DNA from: Melitaea cinxia
Lineage: Eukaryota; Arthropoda; Insecta; Lepidoptera; Nymphalidae
Direction: 5' to 3'
Assembly (NCBI RefSeq): GCF_905220565.1
Contig: NC_059419.1
Location: 2,976,001-3,040,000, forward strand
DNA: 64,000 nucleotides
Shown piece after piece: positions 51,312-61,825 of the stretch (position 1 is its first letter; the number at the start of each line of letters is the position of its first letter). The notes below the pieces were generated by a model. The model had not been told where the DNA came from. It was given only the letters and a program-made list of their open reading frames with translations, and searched no databases. Made by a program: the position numbers and the translations under genes.

Positions 51312-51975
51312 AATGGCGAGTGAAGGAAGGTGAGAAGAAGGCAGTGAAACGAGGCTCCACACTACTAACCCTCAGACTTTCACCGAATCACTGCGATGGA
51401 AAAGGGGATTGGACTGGAGACTGCGGGGACGCCCGAGCCCCCCCGGAGATGTCCACCGGGCCCTCTCATCCGGTCGCCAACCGGCACGATGGCGCATCCC
51501 GGGATTTTTCGTCAGTTGGCGGGGCAGTCTTTCGTGTGTGGCTGGCACATTAATTGGGCCCCCAACTACCTGCGGTCGGCCAGCGGTGCACCGTGCCTCG
51601 GATCCCGCTACCCTCCAGAACCAATCACCACAACGCAACGGTACCAGTGCCAGTCAGACTGGCCAGTTCGCGCGGAGCAACTTTTTCGACCCAAATTCTC
51701 AATCGGCTACACCGATCAACGTACCGAAACACGAAACCGCTTGACGGTACGACTTTGTTCAGTGGGTGGTCGCGAGCCGTCGGCCAGAGCCTACCACCAG
51801 TATGTCACCTGATTAGCACCACCCAGGACCACGTGTAGGGTTTCACAACGGGGTATACACCTACGGACGAGGGTGACTCAGTCCCAAGTTTTCTTAATGT
51901 AAGCTGCAGTAGTGTACCAAGTAAACGATCACTAACAAAAATAAAAATCGGAATAACAAAAGCACGGGCACAGTA
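51312..51975 (-). other. GC-rich 5' region of the LINE
   Basis: Presumably 5' UTR and internal promoter, or a rotted ORF1. Several overlapping open frames occur on both strands without similarity to a gag-like protein. Confidence 0.45.
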
Positions 51976-52606
51976 AGCCTGTGGACATAATTTTATATAT
52001 ACAAAAAAAAAAAAACTAGTCCTTTATCATATTCCAGAATTCTGAAAAATATTTTACTACCCACAAAAATAAAAGTAGCACAATATTAAGTTTTTTAAAA
52101 TAGTTCGTTAAATAAAAAATAAAAAAAAGTTCGTAAAATTGGATTGTCTAAAAGAAACGACGAATTAGCCATAAGATTCTAAAACTATAATGTAATGTAT
52201 ATTATGCATTTGTGGCGTACAATAAAATATAAATAAATTTAAAAAAAAATCACTCACAAAACTCTGTGTTAAGTGAAACTGTACAAACAGTTTCCTGCAA
52301 ACAAACTTGTCGCAATTTATTCACCATTCCAAATGTTCCCAAGTTTTAAGTAATAAGCTTCGCTTACGTTTTATATTAGTTTCTGGGTTTCCCACTTTAT
52401 GAATACGAATCGACTCAACTTATTCGAGTATTCACTGAATTTAGAGCGACTAATGAGTGCAACAGGAGAGGGCTCATGAGGCGTTTTTTTTTTAAATAAC
52501 ATCTTGAAATTTTTAGGTATTCTAAACTTTTGTTGGATTTAGAAGTTACTATTTGTAATAATATTTAGAATTAAACCTACGATTTACGTTTTCTGTTTTT
52601 TGATAT
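51976..52606. other. AT-rich DNA, no gene seen
   Basis: Near 52195-52245 is GCATTTGTGGCGTACAATAA plus an A-rich tail, which looks like the plus-strand 3' end of a retroelement. Nothing else recognised. Confidence 0.35.
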
Positions 52607-52935
52607 TTTTACGCTTCAGCCTATAATATACCACTGCTGGGTATAGTCCTCTTTCCATACGTAGGAGAAAGATCAGAGCTTAATCCACCACTCCAATGCG
52701 AGTTGGCGTTTATATTTCCTACTATGAGTAACGATTGCTATCAGGTGTACAAGATGACAACTGGGACCGACGGCTTGACGTGATCTGCGAGGCACGGTGG
52801 GGAGACCCACAAGGACTGCACAAACACCCAAACCACGGCAAACATCTGTATCTGTATGGCCAATACAAGTGTTTGTTATCTGTCATCGAATCTGTAACCG
52901 CCAGCACAACAGCCACAAACTTTTTTAGTCTTTGA
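52607..52935 (-). mobile_element. SINE family B, near-complete copy B1
   Basis: On the minus strand it has a tRNA-like head (GGCTGTTGTGCTGGCGGTTAC then AGATTCGA), a central block with CTTGTGGGTCTCCCC, and the tail AGGCTGAAG at 52613-52623. The 3' part matches 8929-9115. Overlapping open frames on both strands are artefacts. Confidence 0.75.
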
Positions 52936-52970
52936 AATAAAATAAAATAAATAAACAAATATCTTATAAC

Positions 52971-53198
52971 ATACACACACGGTCGTCTGTTCCTACGATA
53001 AGCAACTTAATGCTTGTGTTACAGGTAACATTCGACTGCTATAACTATTTTTTTAATATACATACAAATAATACATATATAAATACAAATATTATACAAT
53101 ATAAATACAAATATTACACCCAGACTTAGGCGGGAATCGAACCCGCATCCCGCGGAACAGAAAGCAGGGTCATTACAAACTGCGCCATCGGGCTAGTA
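52971..53198 (-). mobile_element. tRNA-derived SINE S1, complete copy
   Basis: On the minus strand it starts near 53198 with GCCCGATGGCGCAGTTTGTA (A box) followed by a perfect B box GGTTCGATTCC (53133-53143), so it carries its own Pol III promoter. The rest matches the outer parts of 15186-15757. Confidence 0.85.
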
Positions 53199-53987
53199 AA
53201 TCGTTTTTACATTTAAAAAAATGAGTTTTTCTATATTTTTGTTCGGCGGTAGGCAAAGAAGCGTTTTTGTAAAATGACAACGTTTTTTGGCGACATTCAA
53301 TATTGTATGTTTTCGTCGAAGTTAATGCTATGTATTACCTGTTTAGCAACTCTTTATTTTCATAGACTTATTTATATGAGCTCAGTCAAAGCCAGGCAAT
53401 TTTAAAGAAAAGTAATAAACGTTCATTACTCTTAATAATAGCTGTTAAGGTTCTACCTCGAAGAATATCTGAATGAAAACTCGACTATTACTATTACTTT
53501 TAGACTCGCTTTGAAAAGTAATAAGTTAGGTATTCTTTTGGCAATATTACGACAAAAAGTAATTTCTAGATAGTAAATGCTAGGTACGTTTTTTACTGAA
53601 AATATTTAATTAAAATCCAAGTTAAGTAATACACATTTCTCGACGAAATATTTCATTCGAAACTAATAAAAAAGGAAGTTAAAATTTTATTTTAAAATTT
53701 TGCAAATAAAGTTCACTGTGCATATAAAATTGGCGCCGATTTCGTTGCATTTTTTATCTGTGGCAGTCTTTTTTTAACGTAAACGTGTAGCGTCATTTCT
53801 TTGTGAAGGTATTACTGATCGTACAATGGCGTAAAATGACCGCCTAATGACGAAGATCGGCGTCGAAATTACAAGACTTGAACACATGTTGTTAATAATA
53901 GGGGAACAGGTAGGTGCTTTTTGGAATTCCGCTGTAAAATTGCATTTTTTATACGTGATTTATTTGAGACCGTACCTGTGTTAAATA
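53199..53987. other. Intergenic DNA, no gene seen
   Basis: No coding frame, RNA gene or recognised repeat. Confidence 0.4.
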
Positions 53988-54153
53988 CTAGTTTTGGCCT
54001 GCGGTTTCACACCCGCTAAATTGAGTAAAAAAAAGCCTTACTCTGGAAATAAGACTGTGTTGGATACAACACAGAATTATTCAATTCAAACCAGTTCCTG
54101 ATATTTCCGCCTTTAAATAAACAAAATTTTCAGCTTTATACTATTTGTATAGA
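53988..54153 (-). mobile_element. Very short complete Helitron
   Basis: CTAG at 53988-53991 and TTGTATAGA|T at the other end, with the AACCAGTTCCTGATATTTCC block of the family. Only 166 bp. Confidence 0.65.
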
Positions 54154-54900
54154 TGGGAAAATTGTGTGTAAACTAAAAAGTAATAGTGTGTTTAGTTTTG
54201 TTTTGTTCTTATTTGAACTGGGTGTTTTTTTTTATGAAATTAGTTGTGCTTATGGATGTAAACTTTGAAGCTATAATATATATATATATATATAAATTAA
54301 CATAAAAAGCTAAATATGTTGCTAAATCCAAAATTTTAGAAATACTGGACAATTTCTGCACATTCTTAGGTTATCGTGATATTTCATTAAAATTAAAAAT
54401 TGCGCAAAAAAAAAATAAGAAAACGCGTTATAGAATATATATACTATTTTGTACTTAATTTCTATTTTGTTTAAATTTCCGCTTTAAACCGATCGAATCT
54501 CTTTGAAATGTAATACAAATGTGGGATTCAATAAAGTTCTATTTTTAAATTTTGATCACGGAACCATTATTATTTGAACATTGTAACGTAACGGGCTCTT
54601 TTGAAGTTCGAGAAAATAACCCACAGGCAATTAAGGTTCTGTGGTCAGAGTTCACATTAAATATTTCTTTGATCCGTAATTCCTTTGTGATACAAACAAA
54701 TATTTTATAATTGATGTTTTTTTATTATTATTAGTAATTTATATTTATTTACAATTAAATAAATTTTGGTTATTCAATTGCTTAAACCAGTTACTTTAAG
54801 TTTGTTGTTCAATAACGAACGATTTTCTACTTTTGTCGTACACAATATGTGAAAAATGTAGTTATAAAAAATCAAAAAAGAAAATTACAAAAAGATGTTC
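54154..54900. other. AT-rich intergenic DNA, no gene seen
   Basis: A TA run at about 54277-54294. T-runs read on the minus strand just below 54900 serve as terminators for the tRNA gene. Confidence 0.45.
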
Positions 54901-54971
54901 TGCATCGGCCGGGAATCGAACCCGGGCCGCCCGCGTGGCAGGCGAGCATTCTACCACTGAACCACCGATGC
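54901..54971 (-). tRNA. tRNA-Gly (anticodon GCC)
   Basis: A 71-nt gene beginning GCATCGGTGGTTCAGTGG and ending CCGATGC plus discriminator A. The acceptor stem GCATCGG/CCGATGC pairs perfectly. Anticodon loop TGCCACG gives GCC. The B box GGTTCGATTCC is perfect, and TTTTT lies about 10 nt downstream on the minus strand. No intron. Short open frames across it are artefacts. Confidence 0.97.
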
Positions 54972-55271
54972 TTACGCTGATTCGACTAAAAATACAGTAT
55001 TCTATTTACGTACGTGTGACTTTATCTATTTTTTATCAATGTTTATTGATAAGGTAAACGTATTCTGAACTAAAATGAAGGAGTTATCCATAATTTTTAT
55101 TTTATGTTTTATCGTTCGGAAGCTTACTTATTACTTATATATATAAAAATTTGGTTTACGATGTTTGTTCGGGCTAATCTCAGAAAATACTGATATGTAA
55201 TTTTGTCCAACTTAATATATAGGTTATACCTATTTTATTTTGATTATTGACTGCGACATTTTTATTATAAA
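54972..55271. other. Spacer with a Helitron-like scrap, no gene seen
   Basis: 55140-55250 contains GTTTGTTCGGGCTAATCTCAG, resembling the interior of Helitrons such as 63612-63927. No gene. Confidence 0.4.
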
Positions 55272-55433
55272 CTAGCTGTGCCCGCGGCTTCGCCCGCGTT
55301 TAAATCAGTGAGTCAAAAAGTTTTCCCGGCAAACTTGCCACGATATCCTTAGATGACGAGGTGGCTTCTTCCGGACCGGGACAGATTAATATCATAAATA
55401 ACGGTTCGTTATTAAACAGGTTTGTTATTTTTG
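55272..55433 (-). mobile_element. Helitron 3' end beside the minisatellite
   Basis: CTAG at 55272-55275, then GCTGTGCCCGCGGCTTCGCC and AAAGTTTTCCCGGCAAACTT, matching the first about 70 bp of 14705-14926. The far end is lost in or beyond the tandem array. Confidence 0.6.
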
Positions 55434-55966
55434 TTGGCGTCGTGTTGGCGTGTTGGCGTATTGGCGTATTGGCGTGTTGGCGCATTGGCGCATTGCCGTG
55501 TTGGCGTGTTGGCGTGTTGGCATGTTGGCGTATTGGCGTGTTGGCGTGTTGGCGTATTGGCGTGTTGGCGCATTGGCGCATTGGCGTATTGGCGTGTTGG
55601 CGTGTTGGCGTATTGGCGTGTTGGCGTATTGGCGTGTTGGGGTGTTGGCGTATTGGCGTATTGGCGTGTTGGCGTGTTGGCGCATTGGCGCGTTGGCGTG
55701 TTGGCGTATTGGCGTGTTGGCATATTGGCGTGTTGGCGTATTGACGTATTGGCGTGTTGGCGTGTTGGCGTATTGGCACATTGGCGTGTTGGTGTGTTGG
55801 AGTGTTGGCGTGTTGGCGCATTGGCGTGTTGGCGTTTTGACGTGTTGGCGTGTTGGCGTATTGGCACATTGGCGTGTTGGCGTGTTGGCGTATTGGTGTG
55901 TTGGCGTGTTGGCGTATTGGCGTGTTGGCGTGTTGGAATGTTGGCGTGTTGGCGTATTGGCGTGTT
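55434..55966. repeat. 8-bp minisatellite, about 66 units
   Basis: Tandem units of TTGGCGTG, TTGGCGTA and TTGGCGCA with scattered single-base variants. All reading frames on both strands are nearly open, producing artefactual repetitive proteins. The array is far richer in GC than its surroundings. Confidence 0.95.
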
Positions 55967-56382
55967 TAAGTTAAGCGGACAGTAAAAAAAATGTCGATGT
56001 TTCCGATTTTAGTAATTTTCCAATATGCAATGAATCAAAACTAATGAATGAAAACTATTGCTAACGGGCGTCAGATATATTTTATTTTTTTTTATTTTAT
56101 CATTTTTTAGGAAAACTTACAGCTAGACAATTATTATATAGCTTTAGAATTACTACTAAAAGGCTAATTACAAGTTTTCACAGTTAGGTAGAAATTAAAT
56201 AAAGTATAAACTTAAAGATATTGCGCTACAACGATAAAATCCATTATCACAAAGTAAATAATATTTGGTAAAAATATTTGCAACAGTATGAAACTCACAT
56301 TAGACAACAAGATATTAATAGAGTTTTTCAAAAAAAAAAAAAAAAAAATATTAATATTAAATTTAACCTAAGAATATAAAAA

Positions 56383-59271
56383 CTAAACTTCATTAAAAAA
56401 CCCGTTAGTAACAATTTGTTTTAGTTGTCTAGGTGATGTACAGAATAGGTCAACATCGAACTGCATAGAAATGGCATTGAAACATCCACTCGCTCGCATC
56501 AGGTAGTTATTTTGCCTATAATTTGTTTTAGCTTCGGGTATATAAAGTGTGGCTGGTCGTCTACAAGAATATGGAACACGTAAACCAACAGCATGCAAAA
56601 GTTCGGAACAATCAATCGAACCGTTAGCGATCTTTATCAAATATACAAGGTCAGCTATACGCCGTCTCTCATAAAGTGGTAATATATGAAACTTTTTGCA
56701 ACGGTGCGTATAATTTGGTATATATAGATTTGTACGGAATTGTATGTAACGTAGGAATCTTTTCTGTATACGCTCAATGCGTGTACTATAAACATTATAC
56801 GCCGGATTCCAGACTTGTGAGCAATATTCTAAGTGACTTCGAACGTAAGCACAGTATAAAATTTTGAAAACTTTGATAGATTTAAAGTCCGCTGACATAC
56901 GTAAAATGAACCCAAGGGTTTTTGAAGCTTTATTTACGATAGTGTTAATATGTTCGTCGAATAATAATTTGGAGTCGAATACTATTCCTAGGTCACGAAT
57001 GGACTTAACCCGAGTTAAATCTGTGTTTTTTAACTTATAAGTGGATATGATTGGGAATGGCTTACGAGTATATGAGCATATAAAGCATTTATTTACATTT
57101 AAGTCCAATTTATTCTCTATACAATATTTTTCAAATCTAATAAGATCGTCTTGTAATAGCTGGGTACATTGATGAGACTTTATTGGGCATATTATTTTCA
57201 TGTCGTCAGCGTAAAGCAAAATTTTGGAGTTATGGAAACACGAATGAATGTCGTTTACAAAAATATTAAATAAAAGCGGACCCAGCAGCGAGCCCTGAGG
57301 TACTCCAGATGGTATTGGCATGGGTAATGAGGTATATCCGTTAAGCACCACAGTCTGGCATCTGTTCCTAACATAAGATGTGAGCCATCGGTACAAGTTA
57401 CCCCTTATGCCTATGGATTGGAGTTTACGCAACAGCAGTATATGATCTATTCTATCGAAACATTTACTATAGTCTGTATATATGACGTCGACTTGAGAGG
57501 GCTCCGACATATGTTTTGATATGTAGTCACTACACAGAACCAGGTTTGACACAGTGGATCTGCCTCTTATAAAACCATGCTGTTGTACTATGAAAGTATG
57601 TTTAAGGCACGCATATAACTGCTTATGTACAACTCGCTCCAATATCTTTGCAAAAAGGCAAAGTTTGGATATAGGTCTGTAATTCACTACGTCATCCCTT
57701 GGTCCCTTTTTGTGGATAGGAGTGATATACGCGGATTTCCAAATAGACGGCACCTCACCCTCTGTCAAAGAACGCCTAAATAATAGAGAAAGAGGCAGTG
57801 CGAGACTTTTAGCGCATCTGGTTATAAAGAAAGCTGGTATGCCGTCTGGACCAGCTGATTTACTCAGGTCAAGCGACTCCAACAGCCTACAAACCTCTAC
57901 AGGATCAACCTCGATGTCTCCAATATCAGCTACTGATAATGTGATGTCCGGTTCGATAAAAGAATTGAAGGAGTTCTCGGAGTCAGCACTATTTAAGAAA
58001 GTCGAGTGAAAATAATCGCCGAACATGTTACAGATTTCTTTTCCACAGCCCGAGGAACGCTGTCCGAATCGCAGTACGGCTGGAACTGCGTTGTTCCGAT
58101 TTCTAGATTTTATATAGGACCAAAAAGCTTTCGGATTTTTGGATATATTCCTCTCAATGTTAGTTATGTAATCAGTAAATAGACTTGATTCTAACAATTT
58201 CGCACGGTCTCTAAGAACTATAAAAGATTGTAAATCCGAACAATTATTATATATTTTATATTTTTTGTGATATTTGTATTTTTCTTTTATTACTTTTATA
58301 AGAGGTTTATTATACCAAGGTGGATATTTATTCGAAGGAAATATTGTTTTTGATGGAATGTATTTGTTGCGAAGTTCATTTAATATATCATAAAAGAATG
58401 TTACCGCGTTTTCTAAGGTTCTACTAAACAATTCGTTTTGCCAATTAATCGATTTTAATTCGGACGTAATAGCGTTATAATCAGCTGTATGATATAGGTA
58501 TTTGGTATAGGGTAACGGACACAAAGTGTGTAGTTGAACAAAATCTGCCGATATAGTAAGTGCTGGGTGGTGCGAGTCCTCTGGTACAAGGGAGTCGTGG
58601 CAGCGCGTTACGGTTAAAAAGCTATTATTAAATACTAGATCCAAGAGCCTATTGTTGGTATTAGTAACAAAGCTGTATTGTGACAAATTACACAGACTAA
58701 GATCATCAAATAATTCCGTCTGTACAGAGCTTTGAGTACCACAGGCAGTATAAGAGCCATCATCCGAAATTTGCCAGCTTAAATTAGGCATATTAAAATC
58801 ACCAATTATAATAAATTTGTCGGAGGGGTTTTTTAAAATTATATCCGGGAGATTACTGGAAAAGGTAGCCAGTTGAGTAGAAAGTGAACTCTCAGTGCCC
58901 TGATTACAAATATAGGTTGTACATAAATGCAATTTGTACCTTACATTGGGTTTCCGGCAGTGAAGTGTTAAGGTTACCCAAAGATCTTCTGCGTTTGAAC
59001 ACCAGTCACTACGCGCCTCTGAAGCAAGTTCACGCCGAACCGCAATCAAGACACCTACACCCAAGGCTTGATTGGTTCTTCCATAATCACGATCACGCCG
59101 CCATACGATGTAACGATCGTCAAAAAGTTCACTATCACTTATCCCTTGCACCAACCAAGTCTCCGTTAAGCATATAACGTCATAACAAGAGTTCATGCAA
59201 ACGTTTCGATAGAAAGTAGATGTTTTCGTACGTAAGCCGCGGACGTTCTGATAATATATTTTAAGCATCAT
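56383..59271 (-). CDS. LINE ORF2: APE endonuclease and reverse transcriptase
   Basis: A 962-residue protein that would nick the target and reverse-transcribe the LINE RNA in the nucleus. The N-terminal quarter is an APE-type endonuclease: YYQNVRGL near residue 6, CLTETWL, GDFNMPNLSW and EDSHHPAL, the usual order of catalytic blocks. The centre is reverse transcriptase: NYRPIS, motif A YTDYSKCFDRIDH, motif B SGVPQGSLLGPLLF and catalytic LLYADDMK. The C-terminal region has the typical LEYCSQVWNP block. Length is normal for the group. The start is one of two adjacent ATGs, directly after a TAA in the same frame. It is fully open, in contrast to the neighbouring LINE at 48-52 kb. Confidence 0.93.
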   Translation of the reverse strand: MMLKIYYQNVRGLRTKTSTFYRNVCMNSCYDVICLTETWLVQGISDSELFDDRYIVWRRDRDYGRTNQALGVGVLIAVRRELASEARSDWCSNAEDLWVTLTLHCRKPNVRYKLHLCTTYICNQGTESSLSTQLATFSSNLPDIILKNPSDKFIIIGDFNMPNLSWQISDDGSYTACGTQSSVQTELFDDLSLCNLSQYSFVTNTNNRLLDLVFNNSFLTVTRCHDSLVPEDSHHPALTISADFVQLHTLCPLPYTKYLYHTADYNAITSELKSINWQNELFSRTLENAVTFFYDILNELRNKYIPSKTIFPSNKYPPWYNKPLIKVIKEKYKYHKKYKIYNNCSDLQSFIVLRDRAKLLESSLFTDYITNIERNISKNPKAFWSYIKSRNRNNAVPAVLRFGQRSSGCGKEICNMFGDYFHSTFLNSADSENSFNSFIEPDITLSVADIGDIEVDPVEVCRLLESLDLSKSAGPDGIPAFFITRCAKSLALPLSLLFRRSLTEGEVPSIWKSAYITPIHKKGPRDDVVNYRPISKLCLFAKILERVVHKQLYACLKHTFIVQQHGFIRGRSTVSNLVLCSDYISKHMSEPSQVDVIYTDYSKCFDRIDHILLLRKLQSIGIRGNLYRWLTSYVRNRCQTVVLNGYTSLPMPIPSGVPQGSLLGPLLFNIFVNDIHSCFHNSKILLYADDMKIICPIKSHQCTQLLQDDLIRFEKYCIENKLDLNVNKCFICSYTRKPFPIISTYKLKNTDLTRVKSIRDLGIVFDSKLLFDEHINTIVNKASKTLGFILRMSADFKSIKVFKILYCAYVRSHLEYCSQVWNPAYNVYSTRIERIQKRFLRYIQFRTNLYIPNYTHRCKKFHILPLYERRRIADLVYLIKIANGSIDCSELLHAVGLRVPYSCRRPATLYIPEAKTNYRQNNYLMRASGCFNAISMQFDVDLFCTSPRQLKQIVTNGFFNEV

Positions 59272-59684
59272 TTATAACAGGAAAAAAAAAAAAATAGGCA
59301 TTGATAAGCGATAGTAAGGCATAAGGGGCAAGCAATAAATTGTAAGTATAATTGTATTATAATAACTGTGAATAGGTTTAACGCCACACAAAAGCAATGA
59401 GCAAGTTGCAAAAAAACAAATAAATAACAATAAAAGAGGGCAGTATATAAAAAGCGTTAGCAAAGCAGCAATAGGCGAGAGATAGGCAGTTGACCGAGCG
59501 AGATACGGCGATAGCGTAAGGCTATAGGAGGAAAGAGATGCGCGTGCGCCAAGCGAGCTAATATGTTGGTATGAAACCGGTATGCGAGCGAGTCGGTGTT
59601 TCTCAACCTTTTCACAAACGTTATTTTTAAACTTAATTATATAAACAAAAGTTAACATAAACAGCATCAAAGAAAACAAGGAAA
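59272..59684 (-). other. Inter-ORF region of the LINE
   Basis: AT-rich. The ORF2 frame stays open through it from 59778 (overlapping the end of ORF1) down to a single TAA at 59272-59274. The translation is hydrophobic and resembles nothing known, so I do not call a gene. Confidence 0.5.
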
Positions 59685-60644
59685 TTAAATAATTTTTTTT
59701 AAATCTGATTCTGATATGACACGGATCACATGTGCCGTGGGGTTTTTTCGTGCGAAAATCTTGCATCCTCTCACCCATACAAAGGCAAAACCCCGCTCTT
59801 TAGCCAAATTCTTTGCTTTATTCAGAAGCAATTTATTCTGGAGGGTAAGATGGTCATTAATAAATATACGACTTTCACCGTGGAGTCCAAGGTTAGCTGC
59901 CACAATAGTCCGCTTCTTTGCTGCTGCAACGAAATCCTCTTTCAAATATCTGCTGTGTACTGAGACAATTATAGACTTATTGCCCTTGTCGTTGCGCGTA
60001 GGAATCCTCGCAATATAATTTATGTGCTCTTTGGGGATTGAACAGCCAATGACGTCTCCAATCCTGCCAACTACTTCAAACAAATTCTCCGAAGGCGTAG
60101 ATGGAACACCTTTAATCTCGATATTGTTGATCCGAGACCTCTGTTCATATTCATTTATACTGACTTCCAGCTTAGAAAACCGTTGTTGGAGTTGTTGAAG
60201 TTCTTCTCTAGTTTTGAGAAGGCTTTGTACCTCTTGGCTGATCTCAGTGCAGCGGTTAGACAAGGCTTCTACAGAGCATTGTACATATTCAACGGAGGCC
60301 TTTATTGTTTTTAATTCGGCAATATCGGCCTGTATAGCCTGTATGTTGGTAGCAAGCGTCTGTAGTGAAGACATCTGTATAGAAAGTCGTTTTAATTCCA
60401 AGGCTATACTCTCCATGTTCGTAGGTGTTGGCGATTTTGCTGCTACTGTACTTGAAGTTGTGGTAGAAGAGCTGGCCACCCCCGCAGATTTGCAAGACGA
60501 GCATTTCCAGGTGCTTTTTCGGTCCCCCAATTTTCGGTAACCACCTTCAGTGATGCCGGCACAAGGAAAGTCATAGTGCCCTTGGCACAATGAGCATTGG
60601 ACGCCGTCTCTAAATTCTGCATCACATCGAGCGCAACGAAACAT
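59685..60644 (-). CDS. LINE ORF1: PHD-like zinc finger and coiled-coil RNA-binding protein
   Basis: A 319-residue protein expected to coat the LINE RNA. Residues 1-55 hold a PHD-type Cys/His pattern: CARCD, CSLC, H, C and a final WKCSSC. Residues about 80-165 form a heptad-rich coiled coil, probably for multimerisation. The rest, with the block NNIEIKGVPSTPSENLFEVV and later FINDHLTLQNKLLL, resembles the conserved C-terminal domain that LINE ORF1 proteins share with FP-type proteins. Starts at the first ATG; its stop precedes ORF2 by 413 nt. Sequence similarity judged by eye. Confidence 0.88.
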   Translation of the reverse strand: MFRCARCDAEFRDGVQCSLCQGHYDFPCAGITEGGYRKLGDRKSTWKCSSCKSAGVASSSTTTSSTVAAKSPTPTNMESIALELKRLSIQMSSLQTLATNIQAIQADIAELKTIKASVEYVQCSVEALSNRCTEISQEVQSLLKTREELQQLQQRFSKLEVSINEYEQRSRINNIEIKGVPSTPSENLFEVVGRIGDVIGCSIPKEHINYIARIPTRNDKGNKSIIVSVHSRYLKEDFVAAAKKRTIVAANLGLHGESRIFINDHLTLQNKLLLNKAKNLAKERGFAFVWVRGCKIFARKNPTAHVIRVISESDLKKII

Positions 60645-60975
60645 CTTGCTAGGTCAATTTAATTTTATAGAAAAAACCACCAGAGTACAAGTTTGAGAAC
60701 TGCTGTCTACGAGCTATAGCGCGTGAGTATACGGTAAGCGTGCAAACGATCCGACGGTTACGGACTGACTGTGTATATAGCCCGGACTACTGCGCTCAGT
60801 CAGGCGTTATACACATTATATAATTTATATTATGTAGAAAGCCGGTAGAGATAACTCTAGAAGAAGTCTCTTCCAGCTAATCTGCGGTAGTTGTTTTATT
60901 TATTTTTTATTTTTTATTTTGTTACTGGACTTTCATTTGGACAGAATATCTGTTGTTACGGCAATAAAATATATA

Positions 60976-61082
60976 TCTTCCCGTGGGTGTCGTAAAAGGC
61001 GACTAAGCAATAACATAGTTCCACTACCACCTTGGAACTTAAAACGCCGACCGGTGGCGGGATAACCATCCAACTGCTGACA
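60976..61082 (+). mobile_element. SINE family A, internal fragment A5
   Basis: CTTCCCGTGGGTGTCGTAAA through GGGATAACCATCCAACTGCTG matches the 5' half of SINE A. The element stops abruptly at 61082, where RTE-like sequence begins. Confidence 0.75.
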
Positions 61083-61825
61083 AACGCCCTTAGCAGTGGA
61101 ATATCAAAAAATCCGTTCTTAGCGGACGTTTACTAACTATAATCTACCTCCCTGCTAAATTTCATCTTTGTCCATCCTGGATGGATGGACCATCCAGCGG
61201 TTTTTGAGTTTTCGTGATGAGTAAGTCAGTGACATTTCTCTTTTATATATATAGATTACGATGAATTATTTGGACTCCTTTTCACCATCTATAGAGCATA
61301 CATTTTAAATTTCGTCTCTTACTTTAAAAACATAGGCCTTTCATACAAACTTCCGACCCACGTTTTATCTTTTACGTCCTATACAAAACCTACTTGTCAA
61401 ATTTGAAGTTTGTAATTTTTATAGTTTCGGAGACTTCGTGATCGAATGAGTCAACCTACCATCCCCCGTTTTAATCCCAAAAGGGAGTTGATTTCTAAAT
61501 ATACATTATTTTGACACCTCACCATCTATAGAGCATACATTTTAAATTTCAAGTCTCTTACTTCAAAAATATAGGACTTTCATACAAACTTCCAACCCCC
61601 GTTTTACCCCCTTAGGGGTCGAGTTTCGTAAAATCCGTTCTTAGCGGATGTCTACATTTTATAAAGAGCCTAACAGCCAAATTTCAAGTTTGTAGGTGTT
61701 ATAGTTTCGGAGATTTCGTGATGAGTGACCTTTCGCTTTTATATATGTATAGATAGATAGATAGATAGATAGATAGATTTCGTGATGAGTGACCTTTCGC
61801 TTTTATATATGTATAGATAGATAGA
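61083..61825 (+). repeat. RTE-like LINE 3' tails with internal duplications
   Basis: Blocks TCCGTTCTTAGCGGA, CACCATCTATAGAGCATACA and CTTTCATACAAACTTCC each occur twice (for example about 61289 and 61516), and TTTCGTGATGAGTGACCTTT twice near the end. The tail TTTTATATATGTATAGATAG is typical of lepidopteran RTE 3' ends as I remember them. No coding part is present. Confidence 0.55.
61712..61824. repeat. Tandem duplication with a GATA-type microsatellite
   Basis: GATTTCGTGATGAGTGACC to the TAGATAG run is present twice (61712-61775 and 61776-61824). The first unit has a longer ATAG run (about 61748-61778). Confidence 0.85.

Larger units (their letters stand above)
48320..51975 (-). mobile_element. 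Jockey-type LINE, defective
   Basis: A poly(A) tail is seen as the T run 48320-48344. Going upstream on the minus strand there is a 3' UTR, an endonuclease/reverse transcriptase ORF with two disruptions, and about 650 bp of GC-rich 5' sequence with no recognisable ORF1. The GC content contrasts sharply with the flanks. The upper boundary near 51975 is approximate. Confidence 0.8.
56075..60800 (-). mobile_element. Apparently intact Jockey/CR1-group LINE
   Basis: About 4.7 kb on the minus strand: a 5' UTR above 60644, ORF1 (59685-60644), an inter-ORF region, ORF2 (56383-59271), a 300-bp 3' UTR, and a T-rich stretch (56080-56107) marking the A-rich tail. Both ORFs are uninterrupted and keep their catalytic motifs, so it could be a recently active element. 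Ends are approximate. Confidence 0.8.

Noticed and set aside
51396..51838. Plus-strand frames up to 138 codons
   Set aside because: They lie antisense to the GC-rich 5' region of a LINE, where long chance frames are expected.
48320..51985. Target site duplication around the first LINE
   Set aside because: ATAATTAG on one side and ATAATTTT on the other do not match well enough to call.
54833..55057. A 74-codon open frame
   Set aside because: It reads across the tRNA-Gly gene; the apparent NRTRAARVAG peptide is a known translation artefact of tRNA sequence.
55300..55985. Several long overlapping repetitive frames on both strands
   Set aside because: All derive from the 8-bp minisatellite, which has few stops in any frame.
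59272..59778. A 168-codon hydrophobic frame between LINE ORFs
   Set aside because: AT-rich composition explains the hydrophobicity; no similarity. Kept only as a translational-coupling observation.
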